From positions 12,724,571 to 12,788,570 of the forward strand of contig NC_045138.2 of NCBI RefSeq assembly GCF_008831285.2: 64,000 nt of DNA, read 5' to 3'. Positions 36,408 through 49,597 of this stretch are shown piece after piece. The notes beneath the pieces were generated by a model, which did not search any database, had not been told where the DNA came from, and saw only the letters and a list, made by a program, of their open reading frames with translations. Source of the stretch: Nymphaea colorata. Lineage: Eukaryota; Streptophyta; Magnoliopsida; Nymphaeales; Nymphaeaceae. The position numbers and the translations under genes were made by a program. Numbering within the stretch: the first letter of the stretch is position 1; every line of letters begins with the position of its first letter.

Positions 36408-38268
36408 CTCTCTTCCGCTGAAAAAAATTAGTGGGAAAGAGAAAAACAAAATTAAAGCTCAAGCATGCCATGAAACTACCGACTGGTCGTGGGTGAATTT
36501 GAAAGGAATCAAAAAGTCTTCCTCTTCCGAAAATCGGCCGCAAGAAAGCATCAGATTTCGTGAAAATCCGTCCACCATGCATCAACAGACTACCCAGAAA
36601 AAAAAAAAGAAAAAAAAACAGTATTCCACGAAACAAAGAAAAATATATAGAAAAAAAAAAGTAAACTTGCCAGACGTGAAGAACGGCAGAGCCGCGTTCT
36701 CTTCACTTCTCCTCTCAGGTTTTCCCTTATCGGTCGCGACGTTGGAGAAATCTACAGAGAATTTCGAAGTTGGCGAAATTACGATGGCATATGCATCAAA
36801 TCTTTCTATCTCTTTCTCGCTAAACCTGAAGATGGCACGTGGGGTGAAGCCGGAGAGGAGGGGACCTTACCTGGACCCCCTCGACCAAACACTGTCCGCC
36901 TTTTATCTGTTCGTTGTCAACTGGAGCACATGTACTTGGATTTTTGGCTGGAAGGAGAAAGTTGGTACGAAATGAAAAGAAAAAGAAAAAAGAAAGAAAG
37001 AAATGATGGGAAAAGAAAAAGAAAAAAAAATTTAAAAGAAAATTTTATTTGTGTGGAATGAAAGGAATTATCGAATGCGATATTTGTTTACTAATACAAA
37101 AGAAATTCAAACAAAGAATTTTAAATTTGTTTACAATAATCCCTACAACAACCCCAAATTTGATCATGATTCTTTTCTCTTTCTCTACAATAAGTCGTCT
37201 TTGTTCAAATGGATGCATTGCATCTAGTTCTGGATTTCTTCTAAAACAGATTATTCAATTCAGTTCATTGATAAAGATTATAAGAATAAAATGAAAAATA
37301 TTGTTGCGTCTAAACTCAGGTATCAGAATCTGTAATAGAATGAGCATGGATACCAATCCACGTTCTCAAAAAAATAAATGATGCTAGCAAATGTGGGAAT
37401 CTAATCTCGTTTCCACATAGTTTAAACTTTAATCTCCAGCGATGGTGCCATTAAAATATGTAAAAAATTACTCTGCCCATTAGCGCTTACACCACTTTGT
37501 GGTAGCTCCTGTGAGGAGAACGCACAGAGGCGATGGCTACCAGTGGATTTATTCTGTCCAATGTATACATAGAACAGATAAATCCCCTTTATTTGATACT
37601 CTTCTAGTGACAATCTCTATTTTCTTTGACCATATCCAATGCAATCCTGCTGGGGGAAGGCCTTCAACCAATTTATTGAAGAAAAATGGATAAAAGATAC
37701 AAAAGAGTGGAAGGAATGTACACAAAAAAAGAACACAACAGCCTCACTTATAGAAAAGGGCTAAGCGACGAGTTCAATTCCATCCAAGAGAGGAGGGGTC
37801 CCAATAAAAGAAACATTGGATTGCAAGGAGTTAGACAAAATGACAACTCCTTAGATGGGTTACTACAGCAAAACTTGAGGTGTGACTTCAGCTTGCATAT
37901 GTTTTGGAAACTTGGTTGTAGTTGAGTTTGATTGTGAATCACTTGCCACATGACTTTAACCCACTGCATGTTGTTAGTAAGAACCTGCACACTCTGCCCC
38001 TACATTGTATCTAATCTGCCTTTTGGTAGATATCAGCGCCCACTTTTAAAGTAGATATTTGGATTAGAATCTCATAATCTGTTTTGAGGAGATTTAGACT
38101 AGGAAGGAAGTTTGTTTTCACCCAAAGAGAGATCTCTCTTCTCTGATCTGGTGGCCAATTGAAGGATTGGTAAATCAAGCAGCATTCCTTCTAGATTTTG
38201 TCAATATTTTGTTATGGGCAAATGGGACGGTCTTCAAAGACTATTGAGTTTCTCCAAGCCCAAACTTT
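36408..38268. other. CNX2 upstream region and spacer
   Basis: The first 500 bp must contain the CNX2 promoter and leader; no TATA box can be fixed. A-rich runs lie near 36600-36660 and 36970-37040. The part from about 37430 to 38268 may be the decayed 3' tail of the LINE fragment to its right. Confidence 0.45.
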
Positions 38269-39200
38269 CTAAATCGCTACTGGAAAGGTTAGTCGCCAGC
38301 ACCAGCTTAGCCATCCCCTCTTGAAAGAGGAGGCGATCCACCACTGGATACCTTGCGGGAATGACCTGAAAGTCCGATAGAAATTGTGGAATTTAGTTAG
38401 GATGAGCTGCCAAAGGCCAGTAGTGACCGGACAAACAAAAAATAGGTGATTGATAGACTCTTCATCAGACAGGCAAAAAAGGCATCTATTCGGCAAATGA
38501 AACTCTCTCCGTTGGAGGTTGTCCATAGTGCTCAATTTTCCTTCGCTGGCAATGTAGGAGTACCATTGAGCTCTAGGGGGGAACAACAACATTCCAAATG
38601 ACCTTTTTCTAATAGAAAGAGTTTCCTTTCTTTCTGACGTCTTCCCAAACAAGTTGCCAAGATACGTTTTCCCAATCTAAACCCTTTCATTGCCAGGAGT
38701 CTTGAGATTGAGAAAGGCGGATAAGGTTTAAATGAGGAAGAACACCCATAGCCAAGCGGTTAGCCTCAAAGTCATGTTGAATGGCAGTCTTTAAATCTGC
38801 AACAGAAATTGAACGCATGGCCTCTAAGATATAGAACTTATAGGAATGGATTTTGAACAACAAGATGCCCTCCCCCCAGTCATCCAACCACGCTCGAGCC
38901 GTAAAGCCATTCCCCATAGACCATCTGACCTTTTTTTTAATGGCGTCCCAGCCTCATTCTATTCCTTTTCAAAGCCAAGAGTCTTTGGCCTTGCCCTTGC
39001 ATGCCCAGAGACTATGGTTCATGAGATATTTCTTCGAGACAATAGATGCTCAAGGAGATGTCGTATGACCAACTTGCAAAGCAAGATTTTCCAAGCAAGC
39101 TCTATTTAGGCCTTGAGCCCCATAAAAAATTAGCTGCAAGAGATTCGAGTGCCTAAATAATCTTCTTCTAAAGTTTAAAAGGAGAAGACCGGAAAAATAT
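38269..39200 (-). pseudogene. LINE ORF2 C-terminal remnant
   Basis: Read from high to low: NHSLWACKGKAKDSWL, GNGFTARAWLDDWGEG, then TMDNLQRREFHLPNRCLFCL with EESINHLFFVCPVTTGLW. These are the region after reverse transcriptase and the zf-RVT zinc-binding domain typical of plant L1-type LINEs. Frameshifts and stops break it; endonuclease and polymerase are not found nearby. Confidence 0.85.
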
Positions 39201-40315
39201 TAGGGCTATCAAGGAAGATTGCCTCTGACCATATGAGCTAAATGTATTGAAAGCACATCTCCCTCAACGTGCAGGTTAACATCCAAAGACGGCCCAACCG
39301 ACCGGCACTATCCCACCAGTTCTCTCTCTCTCTCATAAGAGGAAAGGCGGTGGGCACCATTTGCACCTCCTCCGGCAGCACGGTGGTGGGGGAGCAGAAG
39401 AGGATTGTTTCTTTCATTTATATCATGCCTATTTTAGTTTTGCCATGGGCTGGATGAGGTTGCATAGTAAAGCTTGTGTTTGGGTGGAAATGTTGTATTT
39501 CAAAATGCCTGATCTGGATATTGCAAAACATATATCACATAACGACTTTTTCCATTACTTATCTGTGAGCCAGGGTGAATCAATCGAGATCATCTCTTCC
39601 TGCTCACTAGTTGTTTCACCATTTCAATAATGTTATTTAACATCTGTGCAAATGGTCAATATTTTTTTCCAAGCTAACGACAAACAGTGGAATGGGATTT
39701 TTGGCATTATAATTCCATTCAATCACACACAACTCTTTTCTGATTCCTGGTGCTGCCAGACACTTAATGTGCCAAACTATCAAGTATTTGGTTTGTAATA
39801 TATAGCATCATAATGAAAAAGCGCATTTTTTTTGAAAAAAAACCAGATAAATTAAATTGTCGTTTAAAACTTTTAAAAAATGCATTTCCTTAACGTGTTT
39901 TTTTTTTTTTAATGCCAAACAGTTTTTTATTTTTATTTTTTATTTGTTACAAATTCAGATGTTTGTGTTATTATTTTATTCACTTATTTTATTTTTTCTT
40001 TATTTTATTTTTTTAATTTTTAAAAATTTATCTTTTTTTTTTGTTTTTTTAACTTATAGTATTATACAAGAAAAAAACCTTGTAGTTTAAAATTCTAAAA
40101 TGTTATTTGTAATTCTGATATATAGTTTATTTTATTTTTCAATGTTTTGCCGGTTTTGACGTAAAAAACAGTTGTAGAGAGAAAAATAAGTTGAAAAAAA
40201 AAAAAGTAAATGTAAGAGCATCATCAAAAACTAATGAGAAGAAGCCAATAAATGATTTATTCAAATATATGATATAAATATATTATTATTATTTATTTAA
40301 TAACAACAAAAAGAA
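39200..40315. other. AT-rich spacer
   Basis: Long T-rich and A-rich runs, especially 39800-40210. No coding signal. Confidence 0.5.
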
Positions 40316-40771
40316 CTAAACATACCAGCTAAGTTTGACTTTGACTGCTCGGGGGCGGCGAAAGGCCACTAGCCCGCACGGGAGTGAAGGGTCATTGTCC
40401 TCCCAACTCTCGCGGGAGGGCCAAATCTGGCCACGCCCTCTATCGCCGTAGAGACGTCGGGGAGGGACGGATGACCCTCCGCGCATCGAGAGAGACGCTG
40501 ATTTCAGCCCTTGTGCAGGCGCCGGTGGAGGGCCATCGCCGACATTCCACCAGTCGGATCCTCCCCTGTTGTGTCGACGGCGATAGCGGGAAGGGGTAGT
40601 GAGAGAGTGATTAAGAGGGATCTTTATTATACTTGAGTAGAAGAACTCCAGTGCAACTATTCTGAAATGAACAGTGCACGCCTGGACCCTACTTTCACTG
40701 TTGGAAAATGGAAAACTTGTTCGAAAGAGGCATTGTTTGTACAATGTTTGCGCATGGCTCGCCAATGCCAT
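40316..40771 (-). CDS. Unrecognised 151-residue ORF in a GC-rich island
   Basis: Starts at ATG (MALASHAQTLYKQC) and stays open for 151 codons. The 3' two thirds are rich in Arg, Pro, Gly and Ser. Bases 40340-40610 are strikingly GC-rich, while both sides are very AT-rich. I see no known domain, signal peptide or intron signal. It could be a chance ORF in a transposon-derived or recently inserted GC-rich segment, so coding status is doubtful. Confidence 0.25.
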   Translation of the reverse strand: MALASHAQTLYKQCLFRTSFPFSNSESRVQACTVHFRIVALEFFYSSIIKIPLNHSLTTPSRYRRRHNRGGSDWWNVGDGPPPAPAQGLKSASLSMRGGSSVPPRRLYGDRGRGQIWPSRESWEDNDPSLPCGLVAFRRPRAVKVKLSWYV

Positions 40772-43628
40772 GCTTATTTTTTAAATCTTATAAGAAAAAA
40801 TTGAAACTTTGATGTACTCATAAAAAAAAATGCCACATATGAATAATCATTATATAATATTACATACACCCCTATAGCTATTGACAAAGTGGTTTTTCTT
40901 GAAAATCAATTTGGCTAGTTTTTCTCCAAAACCACCCCCTTGGAAGAGAGGGCTTTGGCCTCTCCACTATACTTTTCACTTTTAAGGTTCACAAATCATG
41001 CTTCAAAACCTTTATGGTTTATGAGATGAGTGAACTAGTACATGAAAGTGACCACTGAAATCGTAACCTAAACCGAGTAGATGTGGACTGTCTTGCTGTC
41101 TAGTGTGTTACCATGAAATTGAAAAAAAAAAGACTACTTATTTGTTGATAAGAGTACTCATTACATGAGTGCAGAGTCGTGCTGCTTCATCCTTTGTTTT
41201 ATTATTGTGATTAATTTTCTTTACACACAGTTGCTCCTCATGGTGAATATACAAAAGGCGGCATGAAAAGAGAGCAAAAAACCTTGAAGAGAAGTTGACC
41301 ATCCTTGGAGCATAGTTTCAGGATTTTTACCCTTCTTTGTTTGTTTGAAGTTGTAATAAATGTTAATTTCACTCGAACCCTCTTAGTAGGTTATCATAAG
41401 CATGATTTTTTTCTTTTTGCAGACTTATCAATTTTTCTGTAATAATTTCTTGTTAGAGCAATTTGAAGACTCGCCATCAAATAATCCTATTTCTTGGGAG
41501 CTCAACTTCTCACTTTTCATTGCTTGTGCAAACCGCTTATAAAAAACTTGATGCATGATATAAACTATAATTTTTATTGAAGATACTTTTTACGGAATCA
41601 ACTTTCAAACTTTGATGCTATTGTCACCATGTTACCAAGATAACTTGCTCATCTTTTATTATCTCTATGACTTGATCAGTTTGACTACATGCTTCTTTTT
41701 AAGTGCATATCTCTAGGAGTTTTAATTTGCTTTTAGTATCATTTCAGGTTGTTTAATTTGCTTTTACTTAAGTATCAAGTTGCTTAGAGTTTATTTTTTG
41801 TTGTTTCATCAGTTAGGCCTGCCAGAATGACACAAGCATCTAGTTTAGTTTTAGGCTACATTTTTGTGGTTGTACAATAGAAGCTAAATTGTTTTTCTAT
41901 TTGTGTTTCATTTTGCTTGTTACTTTTATGTGTAGTTAGCATTTGCTTCTTTCTTTCACTTTCTTATTGTTTGACATTTAACTATGCTTGAAGATTAGAT
42001 TAGAGCTATGACAAGTTTATTGTTTGTTTGACTTGCTAGTGCATGCATGAACTATGCATGTGTTGGTCATGCTTTTGTGATAGTACAATTGTGAAGAAAT
42101 CTAAAAGGTAAACTTTACTGTTTCAATTAAAACCAAGTCAACAATAAGTTTAAAAAAGGAAAATACAAAATAAGCAAATCTAACACAAAGAACTCTAAGG
42201 ACAATCTTCTAATAGCTACTTTGAAGAATTGCAAATCTTCTATTGTGGCACTCAATAGCTCTAATGCATCCACCAATGCCAAGTCTACTTTAGAAGATTC
42301 TCCTATTGGTCACCAACTTAAAATAAAGGGGAAAACAATAGGCAAAAATATAGCTTGGGCTCTAAAATCTATGTTAATGACAACTAATTTAATAAACTAT
42401 AATTAGTAGGCGATGGAATCTAGTTTAAAACATATGTAATTGAATGTAAACCTATTGAGTTCACTCAATAGTTCCTAGAGAAGCTGCACAAAGTGCTACA
42501 TATATGTTAGAGAACATGTAAAAAGAAAGAACTGAATCAAAGCTCAGTCTATATATTGTCTAACTTCATTCTATAGCATCAGTTGTGCTTGTAACAATCC
42601 TAATGGATATGGAACAAATTTAAACTCAAAAGCTAGATCAAGATGCTCAATACATATTAATGTTATCCCTTAAGATTTTTAGAAAAATTGTATAACAATT
42701 TTAACACAACAAAGATTTCAATTCAACAATAGTAGTTTGACTAGAGAAAAAATTATGGAGTCAACCGGTCTACCATTGAACTAGGTATAGGACTTTTCAA
42801 TTGGAATATCTAGCCATTCAGCATGTAAACAAACTAAACTTAATTTTAAACTAATTTCAAAGTGTAGCAGCGATAATAAATATGCATTATGAATCAAGAC
42901 ATTTCATGGATTACACCTTCAATTTCCTACACATTTAGCACAATTGGATTGCATCTAGTTGGTGTCTAAGTCATTCGCCAAACTTCAGCTCATATGAAGC
43001 TGAATGAAACTAAAGTCATATGCATTTTGATTAAAGAATGAGCACACAAAACATCTAATTCAACATTTCATGAAACATGACATTTAAGAGAAAGAAAACC
43101 TTATAAATCAAAATTATAATTTTGATAACTAACTTTCTACACCTTGCTATGAATGGCCTGAAAATGAATATCACAAAAAGTTTATAACACGTCCAAGTTG
43201 ATAAAAATCATCCATATTAATGACAAATAAAATACAATTATAATGATAACTGAAAAGTGTAAAACCTACTAAAAGACACATTCTAGGTGAGCGAGAGGTT
43301 CATCCATACCATCCGGAATGAGACCCAAAAGCCCCCCAATTCCTCTTACCTTCAGGGTCTAGAGCTGTGTCGGCGTTAATAATTGCAACAATACACATTT
43401 CAATTTAGATGTCATGTCCCACTACCTTAAGGCGCAAGAACATAAAGCTCATGGGAGTCAAACTAGAGAACTGATTTGCTACAGATTTTTAGTCCGACCA
43501 GCTATACTATGCCCTTTGAGGCTAGTAAAAGAAACCTTAATTAGCTTGTTTTCTTAGAAATCTAGCCAAACAGTCTTATAATGGGATTTTTGGCAACTTG
43601 ATAGGCCAACCAACAACTACACCTGGAT
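40772..43628. other. Spacer, nothing recognised
   Basis: AT-rich, only short ORFs (up to about 61 codons) without motifs I know. Confidence 0.45.
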
Positions 43629-44038
43629 TAGAGATGTCAGCAAAGCTAATGTAGAATATTTGCTATCATATTGAACTTGTTCAAAAAAATCAAAGTTTAC
43701 CATTTTAATTAAAAAATCAGATCGAACTCAACTATAAGAATGATATTTCACCACAGTCAAATTTGGATGAAATTAAGTTTTATTTGGACGTCCTATACCC
43801 AATGTCCATACATTTTGGAAATTGGTTCTTAGCATATGGTGATGAGCTTCAAATTTGGGTTCATGTAAAAATTTGAAAATTAGATTTAGATCAAATTTAT
43901 ATCGTTATTCATATTCAACATACACTTTTCTTCATTTATATTTGAATCCAAATTTGAATATGAATATATGAACATCTAAAAAATTGGATATGTAGTACAT
44001 TTGATTCAAATATGATCCATTGACATTCCTAACTAGAT
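43621..44038. mobile_element. Possible hAT-like MITE
   Basis: TAGAGATGTCA near 43629 is inverted to TGACATTCCTA ending near 44031. The flanking octamers ACCTGGAT and AACTAGAT agree at six of eight bases. The body is AT-rich with TTTGAATATGAATAT-like motifs. The case is weak. Confidence 0.4.
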
Positions 44039-44749
44039 ATACCTTAATGCTTTAGGTATGGGGATCCTCATGACTAAGGCCATGTGATAGCATTCTTATT
44101 ACACTAGATGTAATCTCATGTTGAATAGCCCCTATGTTCTTATCCTGTTAGGTGTTAACTTGTTGGTCATAAATCTTCTCCTTTTGTATCTCACAACTTG
44201 TTAAAAATTATCTACAAAAGGATGAGGCTTGAGGTCATGCAACCATCACTCCTACATATATCAACTATTGGTTTGATGCAACATGTTCCTACAAGTCTAT
44301 TACACTAAGCCTAATTAATAACCCAAACTATAAAAAGTAACAAATGAAACAACATAATACAAGATATTGCTCATACATAGAAAATAGAAATAATGTATAT
44401 GCTGAAAAAAAAAATACTTTTTCCCATTGGATTGCATTTAATTTCGTACAACATTATTTGTTGCTTTTTATGAGATTTAGATCAGGTACCTATGTAGTGT
44501 ATGCATGAATCTTGGTGTTTATATTTTTGAAATACAGTTTTGAGTTCATGTATATTTCTAGGAATTACAATTTTAGTCATTAATTTATAGCTACTTTTAC
44601 ATAATATTAATCACAATTACATTAGCTCTCTTCATTTCTTTGTAGAGTTAGTTATTTTGTGTTTTACTTTGTTCTATATAGTCATTGAATTCTATTTGAA
44701 GGGTCTCAGTCATTTCTTTTTGAAAATTATTCTCAACCTAAGATTTCAA

Positions 44750-46751
44750 AACACTCTTTGACTTAATTTTGCCATGTTTTTTGTCTATATCTAGAAAATT
44801 ATTTAGCAATCATTCTATTATTGTGTACAGACACATGTCTTTTGATGTTCAATACCTTTTTCCTAGAAAAAAGGTTTTCATGTTAGGCAGCTATGTAATT
44901 CTTAAGCAAATAATCAATCTCACTCTTAAACCTGACCAAATATGTCCATACAGTTCTAATAAAGTCACCTACTACATAACAAAGTAATAAGTTCACAACC
45001 TAGATGTCTGTTGTTAGGGACCCCAAATGTCACAATGCAACAATTCAAAGGGCCACCTGAGCAAGATCACAAGTACTGAAAGAACGCCGTGATTATTTTG
45101 AGACTTCATAAATATTGCAAAAAAAACTAACATTCTCATATTAGAATCACAGTCTCTAATTGCTTTTTCTTAAAGTACAATGGTTGACCGAGCTTGAAAT
45201 TCTATATATCAAAGTGTTATTAATATGAACTCAATACAACTGCATCATCCACAACCTTTGGATCTTTGAAAATGTACAGACTATTCTTCAATTCAGATCG
45301 ATTATTGTCATCTTGCGGCTCATGTCCTGGATGCAGCAACCATTTGAAGAAAGATGTACATTGCAATTATTTGGTTCAATGAGTTTACTTTATGGACAGA
45401 GATTGAAGCTAATGTTTGGCAAGTAATAAACAGTTTTGAGTATAAGATTAGATGATAGATATAACATGGCCAACATGTGTAGCATAAGCTACCTTATTGT
45501 TTGACAATCTAATAGGAGAACAAGACTCCGATATTTTATTATTCATTAAAAGATTTAAAGAAGATGACATGTGGTCACTCAATTGTCAACTATCAAGTAT
45601 CTAATTGCAAACAAGTGTCACCCAAAACATCTGATTACACAATTGGTCTATCTTTGAATAATTGCTTCATTTGATTATATGCGTTAATAGTCAAAACAAC
45701 AACTATGTCCTAGCTTTCTTTTTGAGAGAAGTAGAAACTAATGCAGTTGAACTCTACTTAATCTCATCAGTATAATTATTGTTATTTGATTACTTTGTTT
45801 TGTTTATCTTCTCTAAAATTGGCTAGAAACCATTCAATTTAAAACATCAGTCTCTTGTGTACCCAAAAGTATGATAGTAACTATACTAAAATTTGTTTTT
45901 TATAGAACTTTTGCTTCGGTAGATTACATAACTGAATTTGAAGCTACTAGACTCAAATGTTCAATTGAGCTCATCTAATTCATGCTTTCTTTGTTTCTCT
46001 TCCTGTAAAACCAGCAAATATACTTTGGCTATTGAGGATGAAGGATCTAGCAAAATTCATTTGATATGTAAAGCGTTATACAATTCATTCAATCCCATCA
46101 AGAATTGAAGTACTTGGTCTTCCTATTGTTTCATGCAATTATTCTCAACGTTGAACAGGTACACTCTGGGCAAACATAATATGAGTCAATTTTCATCTCT
46201 ATAGACCTTTAATTTTGTGTAGTATCTAGCAATGGACATCATCTCTTATGATAGTTTGCTAATTGTTGTCTTGATCTGATATTTTTAAGGATAGTATTCC
46301 AATTGTTTATTTGATCTATTATCTCTAACGAGTAGTACTCTGTGTATCATTCTCTCAAATTGATCTACACTTCATAACTTGTGGTTGTGATATAACACTA
46401 CCAATTGAATCTCTAAAAACAGACTTCAAGATCAAGAGAGAAAACTGTGTGATTACAATGCCTTTACTGTATAAATTTCGGTGAAGGGATATTAAGTTAT
46501 GGCAAACTTCCATCAACAAACATAATTTTATTCTTGGCTGACTAGTGCCATAACCATTGTACATCTTGAAACTGTCAAAACTTGATAAACCACTCTTTTA
46601 TTCTCTGAATGATGGAGATAGTAAGGATGTGAAAAAATCAACAAAATAGGACTTAGATGCTGCTCCCAATCCTAATGAGCAAGGTTTTGCACAATGAGGT
46701 AAATGATATATAAAAGTGTCAGGCCTTGTCACTGACATGGCTCTAATACCA
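44750..46751 (-). pseudogene. Decayed Ty1/Copia remnant, gag to integrase
   Basis: Read on the minus strand: a primer-binding site TGGTATTAGAGC (46751-46740), then Gag-like pieces (SIARYYTKLKGLWDE, QFLMGLN, LLDPSSSIAKVYLLVLQEE near 46000-46230), a protease-like stretch (DHMSSSLNL, KVAYATHVGHV near 45490-45590), and integrase-like CDIWGP near 45010 with EIDYLLKNYIA after it. Stops and frameshifts are frequent. Reverse transcriptase and RNase H are absent. It belongs to a different Copia family from the two elements at 16521 and 24867. Confidence 0.75.
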
Positions 46752-46960
46752 TGTGGAAATGCAGGAATAGAGAAAACAAAGACTACAACAACATATCATC
46801 AAGCAAAAAGGTGTTATTTATTTACTGAAATATATATGTGTTATACAGCCAATGAATGGTTTACAAGATGCCCAACTACTTACTTTTATATCTGATTCTT
46901 TTACACTTTTTTATAGATAGAAGAGTTATTTTCTTTTCTATGTCATACTCTTGCTCTGAG
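46752..46960 (-). repeat. Presumed 5' LTR (partial) of the decayed Copia
   Basis: Lies immediately upstream of the primer-binding site and ends CCACA on the minus strand. The outer border cannot be set because no partner LTR is present. Confidence 0.4.
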
Positions 46961-48320
46961 CTCATGCAACTCAATAGGAGAAATAGCAATTTAGAGAAAA
47001 TGATTTTTGAGAAAACATAAAAATGGAGAATTATTTAAGGAAGAAAACTCAAATTTGAATTTGGAAGTAGCTATTGAAATTGAAAACTTAGGAAGGAGGT
47101 TTGATTTTACATGAAAATGACAATTTTGCGCCCCAAACCTTCCAAGCACCCTATTTTCGCTGTTAACCCTGATTTCAATGAAATTTGAATGGGAGCTTTT
47201 TCATACCTAAATAAACATAAATATAGATGTACAAACACTAGAACACAAATAAATGCATGTAAATTGTAATGAAAATTCATGTATTATCATATAAAATAGA
47301 GCCAGTTAGTGGTTTTACCTACATTATCAAGTTGTTACTCAAGTAGTGGGAGGCAGACACAAGCTAAAGTGTATATATTGCCATAAAGGAGGTTCTCTAT
47401 AGATACAAGTTAAAATACCTAAATGCCTAAGAATGGTAATTGGGCTCGAGAATGAACACCTTGTTTAGCTTTTAAGGGTTTGAATAAATACGAGCAGCTT
47501 GATTCTTGCTGTCACTGTCATGACCTAGAGGACTGCAATAGGTCCCAAAGAAAGCTTTGTAAACCCCAATAGCAAGGGATGCAAATGGGGCTACCGCCTC
47601 TTTAGGATGGTAGAAAAATAACCACTCACTTTGAAAAAAAAATCATTGGAAGTAAGTTCAAGAGGTTGTAAACCTATTGCTCTAAAGCCAACATTATTGG
47701 GAGTCACTGGTCTAGAGCTTGCTACATGGACAGCAAAAGCCTAGGAAGTGATGACATTATACATGGCATGGCTAAACAAAATTGCATGAACTTAAGTTCT
47801 AGTAACTCTTGTACTTAAGTCTAAATAATCTTCATACATAGTGCCATTATAAGGTAGTCTAGTTTATCAGCCACGTAACATGAGTCGGACAAAAACTAAA
47901 AGGTAACATAGAACTCATAGGGAAAGAGAAGAAAAAGAAAAGAAATGCATAAATCATCACTACCTATAAATTAAAAGTCTCAAATTATGAGAATTCTTCC
48001 AAATGAGGATAAAGAAAGGAAATAAAGAGTATTTAAGCTTTGTTGCAAATGAAATATAAATAATTATGAGTTTAGTAAAGTTGAAGTAAAAGTTTTCTAC
48101 TATGGGAGAGAGGTTTCCGTTTATATGCTAATAAATGCAAATTGAAGTGCAAGTTGATTTTTTTTTCTTTTTCATGCTGATATTATTTTGAAAAGGTTTC
48201 AAATGTCTAGTAGACAAAAATGTTGCAAAACCTAATTGTAGTTAACTTCATTGCAAACTTCATGAAACCTTACTCATATACTGAGATAACCCCAAGGTTT
48301 AAGGGCTTGCCATATGTATT
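46961..48320. other. Spacer, nothing recognised
   Basis: AT-rich, without ORFs or repeats that I can identify. Confidence 0.45.
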
Positions 48321-49597
48321 AAATGTGACTATGGCTGCTCACACGCTGAGTCGAGCTCCAACTTGACTGGACTCCAAAAACTCGATCTTCAGCTCAGCTT
48401 GAACTCAAGTCGAGTTCCATATAACAAGATCGAGCTTGAGCTCTTTGGCCACTTGGACTCGTTTCACTTGTTTACGTCATGTCTTGTTTCTTTTAATTTG
48501 TTAGCTTGTCAACTTGTTTAACTCGTCAAATAGTTTAACTCATCAACTCTTTTAACTCAACTTGTTTAAGTAACAGCGACATAGACATGTACAAGATCAA
48601 GGGAATATCAAATTGATCAGTTCTATTACACCTAAAGAAAACCAAGTTGGATAGGTGTACTCTGTAGATAAAATTTGCAAAAGGGTAGCATTTCTTAATA
48701 AGATAAAATAAACTAAATATGCAAACACCATGCTCAGTAATTTGTACAATGATCATTTTTTATAAAGGTAAGAAATTGGTAAGAAGTTAATCATATTGAG
48801 AAAGAAAATTGTGAAATAATTGGCAATAAGTTAGGCCATTGAAAAGGTGATGAACATTTGCTGGGTTGATATTCTAAGAAAAAGGAACGAAAATTGGGAC
48901 ATCCATTGTCTTAATTGAGATGCACAAAAGACAAGGACCAAGTTGCACCAAGTTAATGCTTAATTATTAGAAAGATTATTAAAACTAGAAAACCTAGTCC
49001 CCAAAAAAATGTTTTGCAAAATCCATTTCCAAACAGCTCAAAATATCCAAAATTTCCTCGATCTATAGTTGCTTTGAAGTTCGAAGGAATATGCAAGAGA
49101 CCCAGTAAACGGCTTCTATTAGTTGACAATTTCAAGCACATTTTGGTGCATAGTATCCATAAATCCTCATTACACGTGAAGATCCATTCATCTTATCACC
49201 CACAAGACCCAAGGTCAAACAGTTTCACATTGAACTCTTGGTCCATTAAAACTTCAGAAGATTTCAGGTCTTGATAGATAGTAGGTGGGTTGTGGGTCGG
49301 CCTTGTCATGCAAATATATTCTAATCCTTTAACAAAATGAACAATAAACAAAATTCGTTTTTTGCCCTAACTTGGTGAACCAGTTTCTGTAACTCAACTA
49401 GTTTTAGGTAACAAGCCAAGCCGAGTTTAAACAAATTGAGTTCTTGCAACTCAAACTCGATTCATTTAACATTTTGAGTATAAGTTTAAGCTCATACTCA
49501 GCTCTTTTATAAATGGGTCGAGCTCAAACCAAGTTTTTTCAAGCGAGTTCGAGTCGCGCCCAAGTTGGCTCCACTCGTTGTGCAGCTATAAATGTGC
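48321..49597. mobile_element. Composite hAT-like element with GAGCTC-rich ends
   Basis: Left end GGCTGCTCACACGCTGAGTC; reverse complement of the right end GCTGCACAACGAGTGGAGCC. Flanking octamers AAATGTGA (48321-48328) and AAATGTGC (49590-49597) differ at one base. The GAGCTC/ACTCGA-rich parts are only the outer 200 bp or so on each side. The middle (about 48560-49370) is different sequence, so another insertion may lie inside. Confidence 0.55.

Noticed and set aside
36334-36636. 100-codon minus-strand ORF overlapping CNX2 exon 1
   Set aside because: Different frame from CNX2 exon 1, poly-Phe from an A-rich tract, no similarity; it is leader sequence.
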